Positions 1 through 9,143 of a stretch of 64,000 nt of DNA are shown piece by piece (the stretch's first letter is position 1; every line of letters starts with the position of its first letter). A program made the position numbers and the translations under genes. The notes under the pieces were generated by a model. The model saw only the letters and a program-made list of their open reading frames with translations, did not search any database and was not told where the DNA came from. Source of the stretch: Alloboseaceae bacterium BT-24-1 (GTDB taxonomy: Bacteria > Pseudomonadota > Alphaproteobacteria > Rhizobiales > Beijerinckiaceae); contig JAOYTL010000009.1 of NCBI GenBank assembly GCA_025846845.1, forward strand, positions 124,001 through 188,000. Direction: 5' to 3'.

Positions 1-774
1 GATCTCTGCGCGAGGCGTCCCGAACCGATCCCGTTCTTCGGTGAGCTCGGCTCGGTCAATCCGATGTTCCTGTTGCCGGAGGCCGTGAGAGCGCGCGGCG
101 TGGCGATCGGAAAGGGCTGGGCAGCCTCCCTGACGATGGGTGCGGGCCAGTTCTGCACCAATCCCGGCGTCGCCTTCCTCGTCGACGGCCCCGAGGCGGA
201 CGCCTTGATCGGGGCTACCGCCGATGCGCTGCGGACCATTGGCAGGCAAGCGATGCTGACCGACGGCATCGCCGCAGCCTACCGGGATGGAGTCTGCCGC
301 GTCGGCGCCGCGGCGGGCGTCAAGGAATTGCTTGGCTCGTCCTGCGAGACGCGCCATGCCGCGCCCTGTCTGCTCGAGACCACCGGCGAGGTCTGGCAGT
401 GCGAGCATGCGATCGGCGAAGAAGTCTTCGGCCCTCTCGGGATCGTCGTCAGGCTACGCGACCTTGCGGAAATGGAGAGCATCGCCCAAGGCTTCGCTGG
501 TCAGCTGACCGCGACCCTGCACATGGAGGCCGGCGACATGGCGACAGCGCGACATTTTCTGCGAATCCTCGAGCGAAAGGCCGGCCGCATCCTCGCCAAC
601 GGCTTCCCAACGGGTGTCGAGGTCTGCGACGCGATGGTGCATGGCGGCCCCTATCCGGCCTCGACCAATTTCGGTGCGACGTCGGTCGGAACGCTCTCGA
701 TCCGCCGCTTCCTGCGCCCGGTCTGTTATCAGGGTCTGCCGAACGAGATCCTGCCAGCCGATATCGCCGACTGA
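1..774 (+). CDS. Alpha-ketoglutarate-semialdehyde dehydrogenase, 3' part (partial)
   Basis: C-terminal half of an NADP-type aldehyde dehydrogenase. The frame is open from base 1, so the gene begins outside the window. The reading before the first Met (PFFGELGSVNP) and the catalytic-cysteine stretch GAGQFCTNPG are typical of the 2,5-dioxopentanoate (alpha-ketoglutarate semialdehyde) dehydrogenase subgroup. A C-terminal ALDH segment (EEVFGPLG, then the NGFPTGVEV region) follows. In known aldarate and pentose pathways this enzyme oxidises 2,5-dioxopentanoate to 2-oxoglutarate. That fits the galactarate dehydratase gene at 6910-8109. The substrate is inferred from these motifs and from context. 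Confidence 0.88.
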   Translation, partial: DLCARRPEPIPFFGELGSVNPMFLLPEAVRARGVAIGKGWAASLTMGAGQFCTNPGVAFLVDGPEADALIGATADALRTIGRQAMLTDGIAAAYRDGVCRVGAAAGVKELLGSSCETRHAAPCLLETTGEVWQCEHAIGEEVFGPLGIVVRLRDLAEMESIAQGFAGQLTATLHMEAGDMATARHFLRILERKAGRILANGFPTGVEVCDAMVHGGPYPASTNFGATSVGTLSIRRFLRPVCYQGLPNEILPADIAD

Positions 775-909
775 CCTCCCGACACGCTCCCGGGCGAAGC
801 AACTGCACCGCCTGCCCTCGCAGAGGTTGACGCGCAGACCCACATACTGGAGTTGAAAGGTGTATTGTGCGGCCGAGCTCGCCATTCCGGCTCACATGAT
901 GGTCTGCCG

Positions 910-2586
910 ATGTCAAATCCACCGATTGCGACGAAGACGTGGGACCCGGAAGCTGCGCTCACCCGGCAGAGCGTCCCGGGCACCCAGCTCATCGGCAAGG
1001 CTTTCCGCCTCATCGATCTGATCGGCGAAGCGCCGGGCCTCGTCAGCGCAACAGAGCTCTCCGCCGCCACCGGTTGGCCGAAAGCCACGCTCTACCGCAT
1101 CCTCGCCGCCGTCATCGCCCAGGGCTTCATCCGCTTCGACCCTGTCGCGCAGGGATACACACTCGGCTATCGCCTGCTCGAGCTGGCGCAGAACGTCTGG
1201 ACAGCGCCCGATCTCGCTGCCGTCGCCAGCATCGAGCTGCAACGCCTGCGCGACATGACGGGAGAAACCGCCTATCTCGCCGTGCCCCATGACGGCGCCG
1301 TGCTCGCGCTGGGCAAATTCGAGAGTCCTCATGACGTGCGCTCGGCCGCCAGACTTGGCATCCGCAAGCCGCTGCACTGCACCAGCCAGGGCAAGGCGAT
1401 CCTCGCCTTCTTGCCGGAGGAGGTGGTGGACGGTTTGCTCGCCCGCGCCCCGCTCGAGCGCTTCACGCCGCAGACCATCACCGATCCAGACTACCTGAAG
1501 GCGCAACTGCGCATCGTCCGCTCGCGCGGCTATGCGGTCGAGGACCAGGAGATCCTGGCCGGGAACCGCTGCGTCGGCGCGCCGGTCCTCGACGCGGCGG
1601 GCCGGCCCGTCGCAGCCATCAGCGTCGCAGGCCCAACCTACAGACTGACGAAGGAGCGCGTCGAGCAGCTCGGACCAGAAATCGCCCTGGCCGCGCGCAA
1701 TATAGGCCTCGCTTTGCGCAGCATGCCGATGAAGCCGGCCTTGCCGAAGACCGCGTCGCAGGCCCATCCGACCCAGGCACAACCCGCCTTCTACGGTGCC
1801 CATCCGATCTGGGACGAACCGCATACACGCCTGCTCTGGGCGGATCGCCTCGCGCCTTGCCTGTACATGACCGGCGGACACAGGACGGCTCCCTTCCGCC
1901 CCGAACCACCCGAACCGATCGATGGCGTCGCGCTCGGCCGCGGCGGCGAAGCGCTGCTGGTGATGGGCACACGCCTCGTCACGATCGGTGAGCACGAACG
2001 GGGCAGCGAGATCGCGGCGCCAGAGCTCGCCGGAACGAGTGCCCTCGCCGTGGCGCCTGACGGCGAGGTATGGGCGGCGATCCAGCATGGCGAGGAGACG
2101 CGCATCGCCCGGCTGACGGACGACGGCTCGTTACATGCCGGATGGGTTCTGCGGGGCCATGTCGGGGCTCTCGTCTGGTCGCAGGATGGAAAGCGACTCT
2201 TCGCCGCCGACGCGCAGCGTGGCACCATCCACCGCATCGAGGCGAATGCCCCCTCTCCCCGGCTCGTCACCCGGATCCTGCGCGTCTCCGGAGAGCCGCG
2301 CAGCCTGGCGATCGATGCCGAGGACAGGCTCTGGGTCGGCCTGTTCGACGGCTGGAGCGCCGCGCGGCTGACCGAGGAAGGCGAGATCGAGCGCCTGCTG
2401 CCCCTGCCCGTGCCGCGCCCAACCGGGTTGGCCTTCGAGGCAGGGGCGGGCGGCGCGATGTACGTCACCACGGCGCGGATCGGCCTTGCCCGCGACGTTC
2501 TCGAGAACGCGCCGCTCTCCGGCCGGCTTCTGACCGCGCATTCCGGCAATACCGACGCGATCGCATTCAGCGAAGGCAACGCCTGA
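910..2586 (+). CDS. IclR-family regulator fused to an SMP-30/gluconolactonase-like beta-propeller
   Basis: A 558-residue protein if it starts at ATG 910; an earlier in-frame GTG-type start at 853 adds 19 poorly conserved residues. Residues about 30-280 are a complete IclR regulator: winged helix (ATELSAATGWPKATLYRIL) and effector domain (CTSQGKAILAFLPEE, GNRCVGAPVLD). Residues about 298-555 resemble the SMP-30/gluconolactonase/LRE propeller (HPIWD, VWSQDGKRLFAAD, IDAEDRLWVGLFDGW, LPVPRPTGLAF). The usual metal ligands appear changed: EGPxW reads AHPIW, the NGL Asn is missing, and the PDG Asp reads PRS. This suggests a sugar-lactone or sugar-acid sensor rather than an active lactonase. It lies between a KGSADH gene and an importer operon, so it probably controls aldarate use. 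Confidence 0.85.
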   Translation: MSNPPIATKTWDPEAALTRQSVPGTQLIGKAFRLIDLIGEAPGLVSATELSAATGWPKATLYRILAAVIAQGFIRFDPVAQGYTLGYRLLELAQNVWTAPDLAAVASIELQRLRDMTGETAYLAVPHDGAVLALGKFESPHDVRSAARLGIRKPLHCTSQGKAILAFLPEEVVDGLLARAPLERFTPQTITDPDYLKAQLRIVRSRGYAVEDQEILAGNRCVGAPVLDAAGRPVAAISVAGPTYRLTKERVEQLGPEIALAARNIGLALRSMPMKPALPKTASQAHPTQAQPAFYGAHPIWDEPHTRLLWADRLAPCLYMTGGHRTAPFRPEPPEPIDGVALGRGGEALLVMGTRLVTIGEHERGSEIAAPELAGTSALAVAPDGEVWAAIQHGEETRIARLTDDGSLHAGWVLRGHVGALVWSQDGKRLFAADAQRGTIHRIEANAPSPRLVTRILRVSGEPRSLAIDAEDRLWVGLFDGWSAARLTEEGEIERLLPLPVPRPTGLAFEAGAGGAMYVTTARIGLARDVLENAPLSGRLLTAHSGNTDAIAFSEGNA

Positions 2587-2636
2587 AGGCGCCGCCTTCC
2601 GGGCCGCTGGCGTCACGATGTCGGCGTCTCTCAGGC

Positions 2637-3428
2637 TTAGCCCAACAGGATCGACTGCGGCAGCTCCACGCCGTGAAACTTCTTGTAGATCTCGTTGAGC
2701 CTGCCGTTGGCGAGGTTCGCCCTTACCCAGCTATTGATGTAGTCGGTCAATTCAGCGTCGTTCTTGCGCAGGCCGATGCCGACGTCGAACTCGGCGATGG
2801 TGAACTTCTGCTCGATCTCGCGCTTGGAATTCTGCTCCGCCACGCGCTTGATGACCGCCGGTTCCTGCACGACGATGTCAACCTGACCGCTGGCGAAGGC
2901 CGTCATGTTGGTGGCTTCATCGTCGAAGCGGACGATCTCGATCGCCGAGACTTCGAGCTTCGACAGCGCCATGTCGCCGGTCGTGCCGCGGGTAACGCCG
3001 ACCCGCTTGCCGGAAAGGTCCTTCGGCTGCCGCAATTCGAGGCTGCGGGGCGCAGCCACGTACTGGATGGCGCTGGCGTAGGGCACCGAGAACGCGACAA
3101 CCTTGCGCCGTTCGGGTGTGATCGAAAAGGTCGAGATCACCACATCAGCCTTGTTCGTGACGAGGATCGGCACCCGGTTGGGGCCCGTGACTTCGACGAT
3201 CTCCAGTTCGACGCCGAGGTCCTTCGCCAGCAGGACGGCCGTTTCGTAGTCCGAGCCCGTCGGCTTCAGCGCGGTGTCCTTGTAGCCCCAGGGCGGCCTT
3301 CCATATTCAAGCGCCACCCTGATCTTGCCAACCTTCTTGAGCCCGGTAGGTGCGTCTTGCGCGCGGGTAGGCAGCATCGGCAGAGCGGACATGGCGAGCC
3401 CGGCCAGCAGCAACATTCGACGGTCCAA
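2637..3428 (-). CDS. Amino-acid-type ABC substrate-binding protein (family 3), no adjacent permease
   Basis: A 263-residue periplasmic protein with a hydrophobic signal peptide (MLLLAGLAMSALPMLPTRAQD) and a bacterial extracellular solute-binding family 3 fold. Recognisable blocks are KIRVALEYGRPPWGY, VISTFSITPERRKVV, FSVPYA and LSGKRVGVTRGTTGD. A TTG start at 3428 is preferred because GGGAGGAACCA directly precedes it; the ATG 12 bases further in lacks a well-spaced ribosome site. It follows tctA on the same strand after 218 bases, and no permease or ATPase of its own class is near. Its sequence resembles the other orphan binding protein at 9292-10098. The ligand is unknown. Confidence 0.85.
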   Translation of the reverse strand: MDRRMLLLAGLAMSALPMLPTRAQDAPTGLKKVGKIRVALEYGRPPWGYKDTALKPTGSDYETAVLLAKDLGVELEIVEVTGPNRVPILVTNKADVVISTFSITPERRKVVAFSVPYASAIQYVAAPRSLELRQPKDLSGKRVGVTRGTTGDMALSKLEVSAIEIVRFDDEATNMTAFASGQVDIVVQEPAVIKRVAEQNSKREIEQKFTIAEFDVGIGLRKNDAELTDYINSWVRANLANGRLNEIYKKFHGVELPQSILLG

Positions 3429-3646
3429 TGGTTCCTCCCTTCATGAAAGCTGCTTCACGCCGCGCGAAAACGCAGCTCCAGGACCCGTGCCCCGTGAAAG
3501 CGGTCGCCAGCTTTTTTCGGCCCAGCCTTGGTTGGCGAGATTGACGCTAGCCCGACCGATCCGGCGACAAAAGCGCGGTCGAGATCAACGGCGCGCCGGC
3601 TTCTCACGTTGTGAGACATTCCGGGATCGCTCCGTCCGGGCGCGCG

Positions 3647-5152
3647 TCAGCCCACTTCCTGGAACGCTTCCTCTCGCTTCCTGCGCACCGTCGGAGCAAG
3701 CACCGTCAGCAGCAGGAGCAGAACGAGAACGAGCATGACGGCGCTGATCGGGCGGGCGATGAAGATCGTCAGGTCACCTTTGGAGATCAGCAAGGCGCGC
3801 CGCAAATATTCCTCCATCATCGGGCCGAGGATGAAGCCGAGCAGCATAGGCGCCGGCTCGCAGTCGAGCTTGCGGAAGACGTATCCGAGTAGGCCGAACA
3901 GCCCCATCAGGTAGACGTCGAAGGTGGTGTTGTTTAGGCTGAACACGCCGATCGTGCAGAACACCAGAATGGCTGGGAAGAGGTAGTGATAGGGAACGCG
4001 GATCATCCGCACCCAGAGCCCGATCAGCGGCAGGTTCAGCACGAGCAGCATCAGGTTGCCGAGCCACATCGAGACGATGATGCCCCAAAACAGCTTCGGC
4101 TGTTCGCTCATCACCGAAGGGCCGGGCTGGATGCCCTGGATGACCATGGCGCCGATCATCAAGGCCATGACCGGGTTCGAGGGGATGCCCAGAGTCAGCA
4201 TCGGGATGAAGGAGGTCTGGGCGCCGGCATTGTTGGCGCTCTCAGGACCGGCGACGCCTTCGATCGCGCCTTTTCCAAAGGCCTCCGGCGTTCGCGACAC
4301 CTTCTTCTCGAGCGAATAGGCGGCGAAGGAGGCGAGCATGGCGCCGCCGCCGGGCAGGATGCCGAGCAGCGAGCCCAATGCTGTGCCGCGCAGAATAGGC
4401 GCCCAGATCCGCGCCCAATCCTCGCGTGTCGGCATCAGGCCGGTGACCTTCTCCAACATCACCGAGCGGCCGCTTTCGTCCTCCAAATTCGAGATGATCT
4501 CGCCGAGCGCAAAAGCGCCCATGGCGACGATCACGAAGCCGATCCCGTCCTCGAGTTCAGGCAGGCCCAAGGTGTAGCGCGCGGTGCCGGAATTGACGTC
4601 GGACCCGACCATGCCGAGCAGCAGGCCAAGCACGATCATGGCGATCGCGTGCAGGAGCGAGCCATTGGCCAGCACGATGGAGGCGACGAGGCCAAGCACC
4701 ATCAGCGAGAAATACTCGGCCGGGCCGAACCTCAAGGCTAGCTCAGCCAGCGGCGGCGCGAAGAGTGCGACCAGGATGGTCGAGACCGTGCCGGCAAAGA
4801 AGGAGCCAATAGCGGCGGTGGCAAGGGCGCGTCCGGCCTTGCCCTGGCGCGCCATCTGGTAACCGTCGAGCGCGGTGACGACAGAGGAGCTCTCGCCGGG
4901 CAGGTTGACCAGGATGGCTGTGGTCGAGCCGCCATATTGGGCGCCATAATAGATGCCCGCCAGCATGATCAGCGCCGATTCCGACGGCAGGCCGAAGGTA
5001 ACCGGCAGCAGCATGGCGATGGTGGCCGTTGGCCCCAGCCCCGGCAAGACGCCAATCGCTGTGCCCAGGAAAACGCCGAGGAAGCAGTACAGCAGGTTGG
5101 ACAGGCTGCCAGCGGTGACGAGCCCCAGTCCTAGATTGCCGAGGATCTCCAT
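3647..5152 (-). CDS. tctA: Tripartite tricarboxylate transporter permease TctA
   Basis: A 501-residue inner-membrane protein with many hydrophobic segments and the classical TctA blocks. These include the N-terminal GLVTAGSLSNLLYCFLGVFL, GVLPGLGPTATIAMLLP, YYGAQYGGSTTAILVNLPGE, the central LGILPGGGAMLASFAAY and GPESANNAGAQTSFIPMLTLG. It is the large permease of a TTT-family secondary importer that works with TctB (5162-5623) and the binding protein TctC (5724-6716). The start is set by AGGAGG eight bases upstream, which overlaps the tctB stop codon, so the two genes are translationally coupled. The cargo is probably an organic or sugar diacid, inferred from the neighbouring galactarate dehydratase. 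Confidence 0.95.
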   Translation of the reverse strand: MEILGNLGLGLVTAGSLSNLLYCFLGVFLGTAIGVLPGLGPTATIAMLLPVTFGLPSESALIMLAGIYYGAQYGGSTTAILVNLPGESSSVVTALDGYQMARQGKAGRALATAAIGSFFAGTVSTILVALFAPPLAELALRFGPAEYFSLMVLGLVASIVLANGSLLHAIAMIVLGLLLGMVGSDVNSGTARYTLGLPELEDGIGFVIVAMGAFALGEIISNLEDESGRSVMLEKVTGLMPTREDWARIWAPILRGTALGSLLGILPGGGAMLASFAAYSLEKKVSRTPEAFGKGAIEGVAGPESANNAGAQTSFIPMLTLGIPSNPVMALMIGAMVIQGIQPGPSVMSEQPKLFWGIIVSMWLGNLMLLVLNLPLIGLWVRMIRVPYHYLFPAILVFCTIGVFSLNNTTFDVYLMGLFGLLGYVFRKLDCEPAPMLLGFILGPMMEEYLRRALLISKGDLTIFIARPISAVMLVLVLLLLLTVLAPTVRRKREEAFQEVG

Positions 5153-5161
5153 GCCGCCCTC

Positions 5162-5623
5162 CTAGAAGCCGAAGGCCGAACCAAGGATCGGCATCGGCAC
5201 GCCCAGTCCCTTGATGAAGACCAGCACACAGGCGAGTGTCAGCCCAAGTGCGATGGCGAGATTGCGCCAGCCGAGATGGAATTGGCGGCTCGCCGCGCCG
5301 CTGGCCAGGATCAGCGCCGTCAGGGCGATGACGGCCCCTGCGCGCGGGAGCAGCCAGGCGAAGAGGCAGTTCGCTCCGATGATCAGCGCAAGCGCCTTCC
5401 AAGCAACGATGCCGACCGGCGAGCCCGCAACGAGAAAGGAGCGCACCAGGCTCGCGAGCCCGAGCAGCATCATCAGCGCGCCGAGCGCCAACGGAAAATA
5501 GCCCGGCCCCATCCGGCCCGTGGACCCGATCGGATAATGCCGGCCGAGCCACAATGCCGCCAAGCCGAAGCCGGCATACAGAATGCCAGCCCAGAAATCC
5601 TTTGGGCTCGCGATACGCGTCAT
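5162..5623 (-). CDS. tctB: Tripartite tricarboxylate transporter small subunit TctB
   Basis: A 153-residue membrane protein with about four predicted hydrophobic helices and the TctB opening KDFWAGILYAGFGLAALWLG followed by GTGRMGPGYFPL-like residues (STGRMGPGYFP). The ATG at 5623 is chosen over an in-frame start 54 bases upstream because GAGG lies ten bases before it and the family begins near this point. It forms the small membrane subunit of the TTT importer. The gene lies between tctC and tctA, with the usual tctC-B-A order on the minus strand. Confidence 0.92.
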   Translation of the reverse strand: MTRIASPKDFWAGILYAGFGLAALWLGRHYPIGSTGRMGPGYFPLALGALMMLLGLASLVRSFLVAGSPVGIVAWKALALIIGANCLFAWLLPRAGAVIALTALILASGAASRQFHLGWRNLAIALGLTLACVLVFIKGLGVPMPILGSAFGF

Positions 5624-5723
5624 ACGACTAACCTCGCTTGAAGCCGACCTGCTCTCGTCATGACCCAGACACGACACAGCACACCCACTTGAGGTGGCGC
5701 CGGCCGCCGGGCGATCCGTCGGA

Positions 5724-6716
5724 TCACTCAGCGGTGATGCCGGCGCTCTGCGCGACCGCCTTCCATTTCGCGACCTCGCCCGAGACGAACTTGGTGAAGT
5801 CTTGCGAGCTCACTCCTCCGGGCGTCAGGCCGAGAGCCTCGAGGCGTTGCCTCACTGGACCTTTCACGGCCTTCGCCGTCTCTTCCTGCAGGCGCTTGAC
5901 GATGTCGGACGGCAGGCCCGCCGGCGCGGAGAGGCCGGTCCAGGAGACGGCGACGACATCGGGATAGCCAGCTTCGGCAATGGTCGGCGTGTCGGGATAC
6001 AGGACATTGCGTTCGGAGCCAGTGACGGCGAGGATGCGCAGCTTGCCCGACTTGACGTGTGGCAGGATCGCGTCAGCGTTGGTGATCAGGATCGGAACCT
6101 GGCCACCGAGCACGTCGGTCATGGCCGGCGCTCCGCCGCGATAGGAAATGTGGTCGATCTTCAGCCCGGCCTTCTGCTTGAACAGCTCCATCGCCATGTT
6201 ACTGGACGAGCCTGTCCCTGAGCTGGCGTAGTTGTGCTTGCCCGGTTCCTTCCTGGCCAGGTCGATCAGCTCCTGTAGCGTCCTCGCTAGGAAATCGGGA
6301 TGAACGGCGATCGCGTTCGGCCCTGAGGCGATCGAGGTGATGTGGGTGAAGTCCGTCACCGGGTCGAAGGACATGTTCTTGTAGGTGCCGGCATTGATGG
6401 CGTGCGAACCGATGCCCGAGAGCACCAGCGTGTAGCCGTCGGGCTTGCTGCGGGCGGCGGCGGCCGCGCCGATATTGCCGTTGGCGCCGCCGCGGTTCTC
6501 GACGATGACGCTCTGGCCGAGCGTCTTGCTGAGCTCCTGCGCGACGAGCCGGCCCATCGCGTCGCTGGTCCCGCCGGGCGGGAACGGCACGACGAAGGTT
6601 ATCTGCTTGCTCGGATAGGCCTGCGCTAGGGCAATTTCGGAAAATCCGCAGGCCGCGGCGAGCAATGTCGCAGAAATCGAGAAGAATTTTCGCCTGTTAT
6701 GGCTGTTCAGGATCAT
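5724..6716 (-). CDS. tctC: Bug-family (TctC) substrate-binding protein
   Basis: A 330-residue secreted binding protein with an N-terminal signal peptide (RRKFFSISATLLAAACGF... cleaved near ALAQA). The Bug/TctC hallmark blocks are YPSKQITFVVPFPPGGTSD, VIVENRGGANGNIG, PDGYTLVL, NYASSGTGSSS and HISYRGGAPAMTDVLGGQV. It is the extracytoplasmic receptor of the TTT transporter encoded just downstream. The first gene of the tctCBA operon, it begins about 190 bases from the end of the galactarate dehydratase gene on the same strand. These could share a transcript. The ligand is inferred to be an aldarate or another C4-C6 diacid. Confidence 0.93.
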   Translation of the reverse strand: MILNSHNRRKFFSISATLLAAACGFSEIALAQAYPSKQITFVVPFPPGGTSDAMGRLVAQELSKTLGQSVIVENRGGANGNIGAAAAARSKPDGYTLVLSGIGSHAINAGTYKNMSFDPVTDFTHITSIASGPNAIAVHPDFLARTLQELIDLARKEPGKHNYASSGTGSSSNMAMELFKQKAGLKIDHISYRGGAPAMTDVLGGQVPILITNADAILPHVKSGKLRILAVTGSERNVLYPDTPTIAEAGYPDVVAVSWTGLSAPAGLPSDIVKRLQEETAKAVKGPVRQRLEALGLTPGGVSSQDFTKFVSGEVAKWKAVAQSAGITAE

Positions 6717-6909
6717 AGCGCTTCCCCGTTGTGAGCAATTGGAGCCGCCATTCTTGCCGTGGCGTTTGATCAGTTTGACTTCATCGGATCGTCAGCCAGG
6801 CACGGGGACCCGGAAGGTCCCGCAGCTGGCGATCGTTGTCTTTTCGCCAGGCCCGCTCAACCATCGCCTGAGCCAGCGGGAGTCGAAGTGGACCGCAACA
6901 GAGAATCCT

Positions 6910-8109
6910 CTAAGCGCGCTTGCCGGTCTCGTGCGTTCCCCGCGCCCAACGCCGCGCCTGCTCGGACAGGCTGAAGCCAAGGCCGGGGCGGTTCGGCACG
7001 ACCATGCGGCCGTCCCGAACCTCCAGCGTCTCGTTGAACATGGCCTCCGACCACTCGAAATGTTCGACCCAGGGCTCGCGGCCATAGGCAGCGGTCAGAT
7101 GGAGGTGGATCTCCATGCAGTAATGCGGTGCGAGCCGGAGCTTCTTGTGATCGGCCAGGGCCATGATCTTGAGGAACGGCGTGATGCCGCCGACCCGCGG
7201 GGCATCGGGCTGAATGAAATCGACCGAGTTGTGCCGGATCAACTCATAGTGCTCGTCGACGCTGGTCAGCATCTCGCCCGTAGCGATGGGTGTTGCGAGT
7301 TCCGCGGCCAGCATGGCGTGGCCTTCGTAGTCGTAAGCATCGAGCGGCTCCTCAATCCAGGTCAGGTCGAACTGCTCGGCGATTCGGCCGAAACGCAGTG
7401 CCGTCGTGCGGTCCCATTGCTGGTTGGCGTCGATCGCCAGCGGGGTGTCGCCGATATGGTCGCGCACCGCCTCGATGCGCTTGAGGTCGACCATCGGATC
7501 GGGCTGGCCGACCTTCAGCTTGATCGCGCCGATGCCGCTGTTGAGCGCCATGGAGACGCGCTCCTTGACCTCCTCGATCGGCATCGAGAGATAGCCGCCG
7601 GAGGTATTGTAGCAGCGCACAGAGTCGCGGTGCGCACCGAGGAGCTTGGCGAGAGGCAGGTTCGCGCGCTTCGCCTTGAGATCCCACAGGGCGATGTCGA
7701 AGGCGGCGATCGCCTGTGTGGAAAGGCCCGAACGTCCGACCGAGGCGCCCGCCCAGACGAGCTTGTCCCAGAGGCGCGCGATGTCGCTCGGATCCTCGCC
7801 GATCAGCTCGTCGGCGATTTCCCTGGCATGGGCGAATTGGCCCGGCCCGCCCGCCCGCTTGGAGTAACTGTAGCCAATGCCACCATGCCCCTGCGCGGTT
7901 TCGATCTCGGCGAAGAGGAAAGCGATCTCGGTCAGCGGCTTCTGACGGCCGGTCAACACCTTGGCGTCGCTGATCGGCGCCGCCAGCGGCAGGAAGACGA
8001 GAGACAGCTTGACCCAGGTGATCCGATCGGTCGTCGCCTCGCCGACTTGCAGCCCGGCCTGCAGCGGGCTGGTCGAGAACAGCCGGGCGGATCGAGGCAG
8101 TTCGGTCAT
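6910..8109 (-). CDS. L-talarate/galactarate dehydratase (enolase superfamily, MR subgroup)
   Basis: A 399-residue enzyme collinear with the characterised Salmonella L-talarate/galactarate dehydratase as I recall its sequence. Shared blocks include DAKVLTGRQKPLTE, SYSKRAGG, WAGASVGRSG, LAKLLGAHRDSV, CYNTSGG and EQARRW near the C terminus. The catalytic Lys pair is K197/K199 (IKLKVGQ). Mg ligands are D227, E253 and E279, and the general-base His is H329 (LAPHYCM). It removes water from galactarate to give 5-keto-4-deoxy-glucarate in the cytosol, upstream of the KGSADH step at the left edge. GGAG lies before the ATG at 8109. It is divergent from a LysR regulator, with an operator-like palindrome between them. 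Confidence 0.93.
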   Translation of the reverse strand: MTELPRSARLFSTSPLQAGLQVGEATTDRITWVKLSLVFLPLAAPISDAKVLTGRQKPLTEIAFLFAEIETAQGHGGIGYSYSKRAGGPGQFAHAREIADELIGEDPSDIARLWDKLVWAGASVGRSGLSTQAIAAFDIALWDLKAKRANLPLAKLLGAHRDSVRCYNTSGGYLSMPIEEVKERVSMALNSGIGAIKLKVGQPDPMVDLKRIEAVRDHIGDTPLAIDANQQWDRTTALRFGRIAEQFDLTWIEEPLDAYDYEGHAMLAAELATPIATGEMLTSVDEHYELIRHNSVDFIQPDAPRVGGITPFLKIMALADHKKLRLAPHYCMEIHLHLTAAYGREPWVEHFEWSEAMFNETLEVRDGRMVVPNRPGLGFSLSEQARRWARGTHETGKRA

Positions 8110-8211
8110 CGGGCTCTCCTTGCGATCCGCATCAGGAGCGTCGACCGCTCCTCTCAGACAGCGCTAGGCCAATGATCATTCCGCGTCTAAGCTTAGTTTT
8201 GGATCAAACCA

Positions 8212-8226
8212 ATACCAAAATGGTAT
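8212..8226. promoter_or_regulatory. Perfect inverted repeat, LysR-type T-N11-A operator candidate
   Basis: ATACCAAAATGGTAT is a perfect 6-bp inverted repeat with a 3-bp centre and the T-N11-A layout of LysR recognition boxes. It sits between the divergent galactarate dehydratase and LysR genes and overlaps a possible ATG start of the regulator at 8220. That position would allow autorepression and control of the dehydratase. Confidence 0.55.
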
Positions 8227-8228
8227 CG

Positions 8229-9143
8229 ATGCTCGACCTCACCCATATCCGCTCGTTCGTCGCGGTCGCGACCGAACTGAACTTCGGCCGCGCCGCCAAG
8301 CGACTGAACATGACCCAGCCGCCACTGAGCCGGCAGATCCAGCTCCTGGAGCGCGAGCTCGACGTGGCGCTGTTCATCCGCACCAGCCGGTCGGTCCAGC
8401 TCACCGCCGCCGGCCGGGCCTTTCTGCACGAGGCACGACAGCTGCTGGCTAAGGGCGATCTGGCGATTCAGGCGGCGCGGCGCGCCGCGAAGGCCGATGA
8501 CGGCGCGCTGACGATCGGCTTCATCGGCGCGGCCTCCTACGCCTTCCTGCCGCGCTTGGTGATGCAGACCCGGCAGGACTGCCCGACGATCGCGCTGGCC
8601 TTCCGCGAAATGGAGGCGCCGGCTCAATGCGAGGCCTTGGCCCTGGGCGGCATCGATCTCGCGTTCGTCCGCCCGCTCGCCGAGGCGCATCCTGCCCGCA
8701 GCCTCTGCGTCATGCGCGAGCGCTTCGCGCTGGCGTTGCCACTCGAACATCCTCTGGCGGGTCGGCGCCGGCCGTCATTGGGCCAACTCGACGACCAGCC
8801 TTTCGTGATGTACTCGCGCGATGCGCCCTATCTCAGCCGGCTGCTGAGCGAGGCCTTCGACAGGGCCCGGATCCGGCCGCGTTTCGTCCAGGCAATGAGC
8901 CATTCACAGGCCGTTCTCTCGCTGGTCAGCACCGGGCTCGGCCTGGCGATCGTCCCGGAAGAGACGCGCAACGCCTGTTTCGACAATGTCATCTTCCGTC
9001 CGATAGATCTCGGGCGCGGTGTCGATGTCGAGTTGCATGCGCTCTGGCGGCCCGAGAACCGAAATCCCGCCTTGCCCACCATGCTCGCGCTGCTCGAGCG
9101 AATGGCCTCGGCCCGTCCTCAGCCGGAGCGAAGGATCGGGTAA
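8229..9143 (+). CDS. LysR-family regulator of the galactarate dehydratase operon
   Basis: A 304-residue LysR-type regulator from ATG 8229. Its N-terminal winged helix (LTHIRSFVAVATELNFGRAAKRL, then TQPPLSRQIQLLE) is followed by a periplasmic-binding-like effector domain. In-frame starts at 8172 and 8220 exist. I prefer 8229 because the family normally has only a few residues before the first helix, but no start has a strong ribosome site. It is divergent from the galactarate dehydratase gene and carries an operator-like palindrome at its 5' end, so it is the likely local activator or repressor. The effector, possibly an aldarate or keto-deoxy acid, is unknown. Confidence 0.9.
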   Translation: MLDLTHIRSFVAVATELNFGRAAKRLNMTQPPLSRQIQLLERELDVALFIRTSRSVQLTAAGRAFLHEARQLLAKGDLAIQAARRAAKADDGALTIGFIGAASYAFLPRLVMQTRQDCPTIALAFREMEAPAQCEALALGGIDLAFVRPLAEAHPARSLCVMRERFALALPLEHPLAGRRRPSLGQLDDQPFVMYSRDAPYLSRLLSEAFDRARIRPRFVQAMSHSQAVLSLVSTGLGLAIVPEETRNACFDNVIFRPIDLGRGVDVELHALWRPENRNPALPTMLALLERMASARPQPERRIG

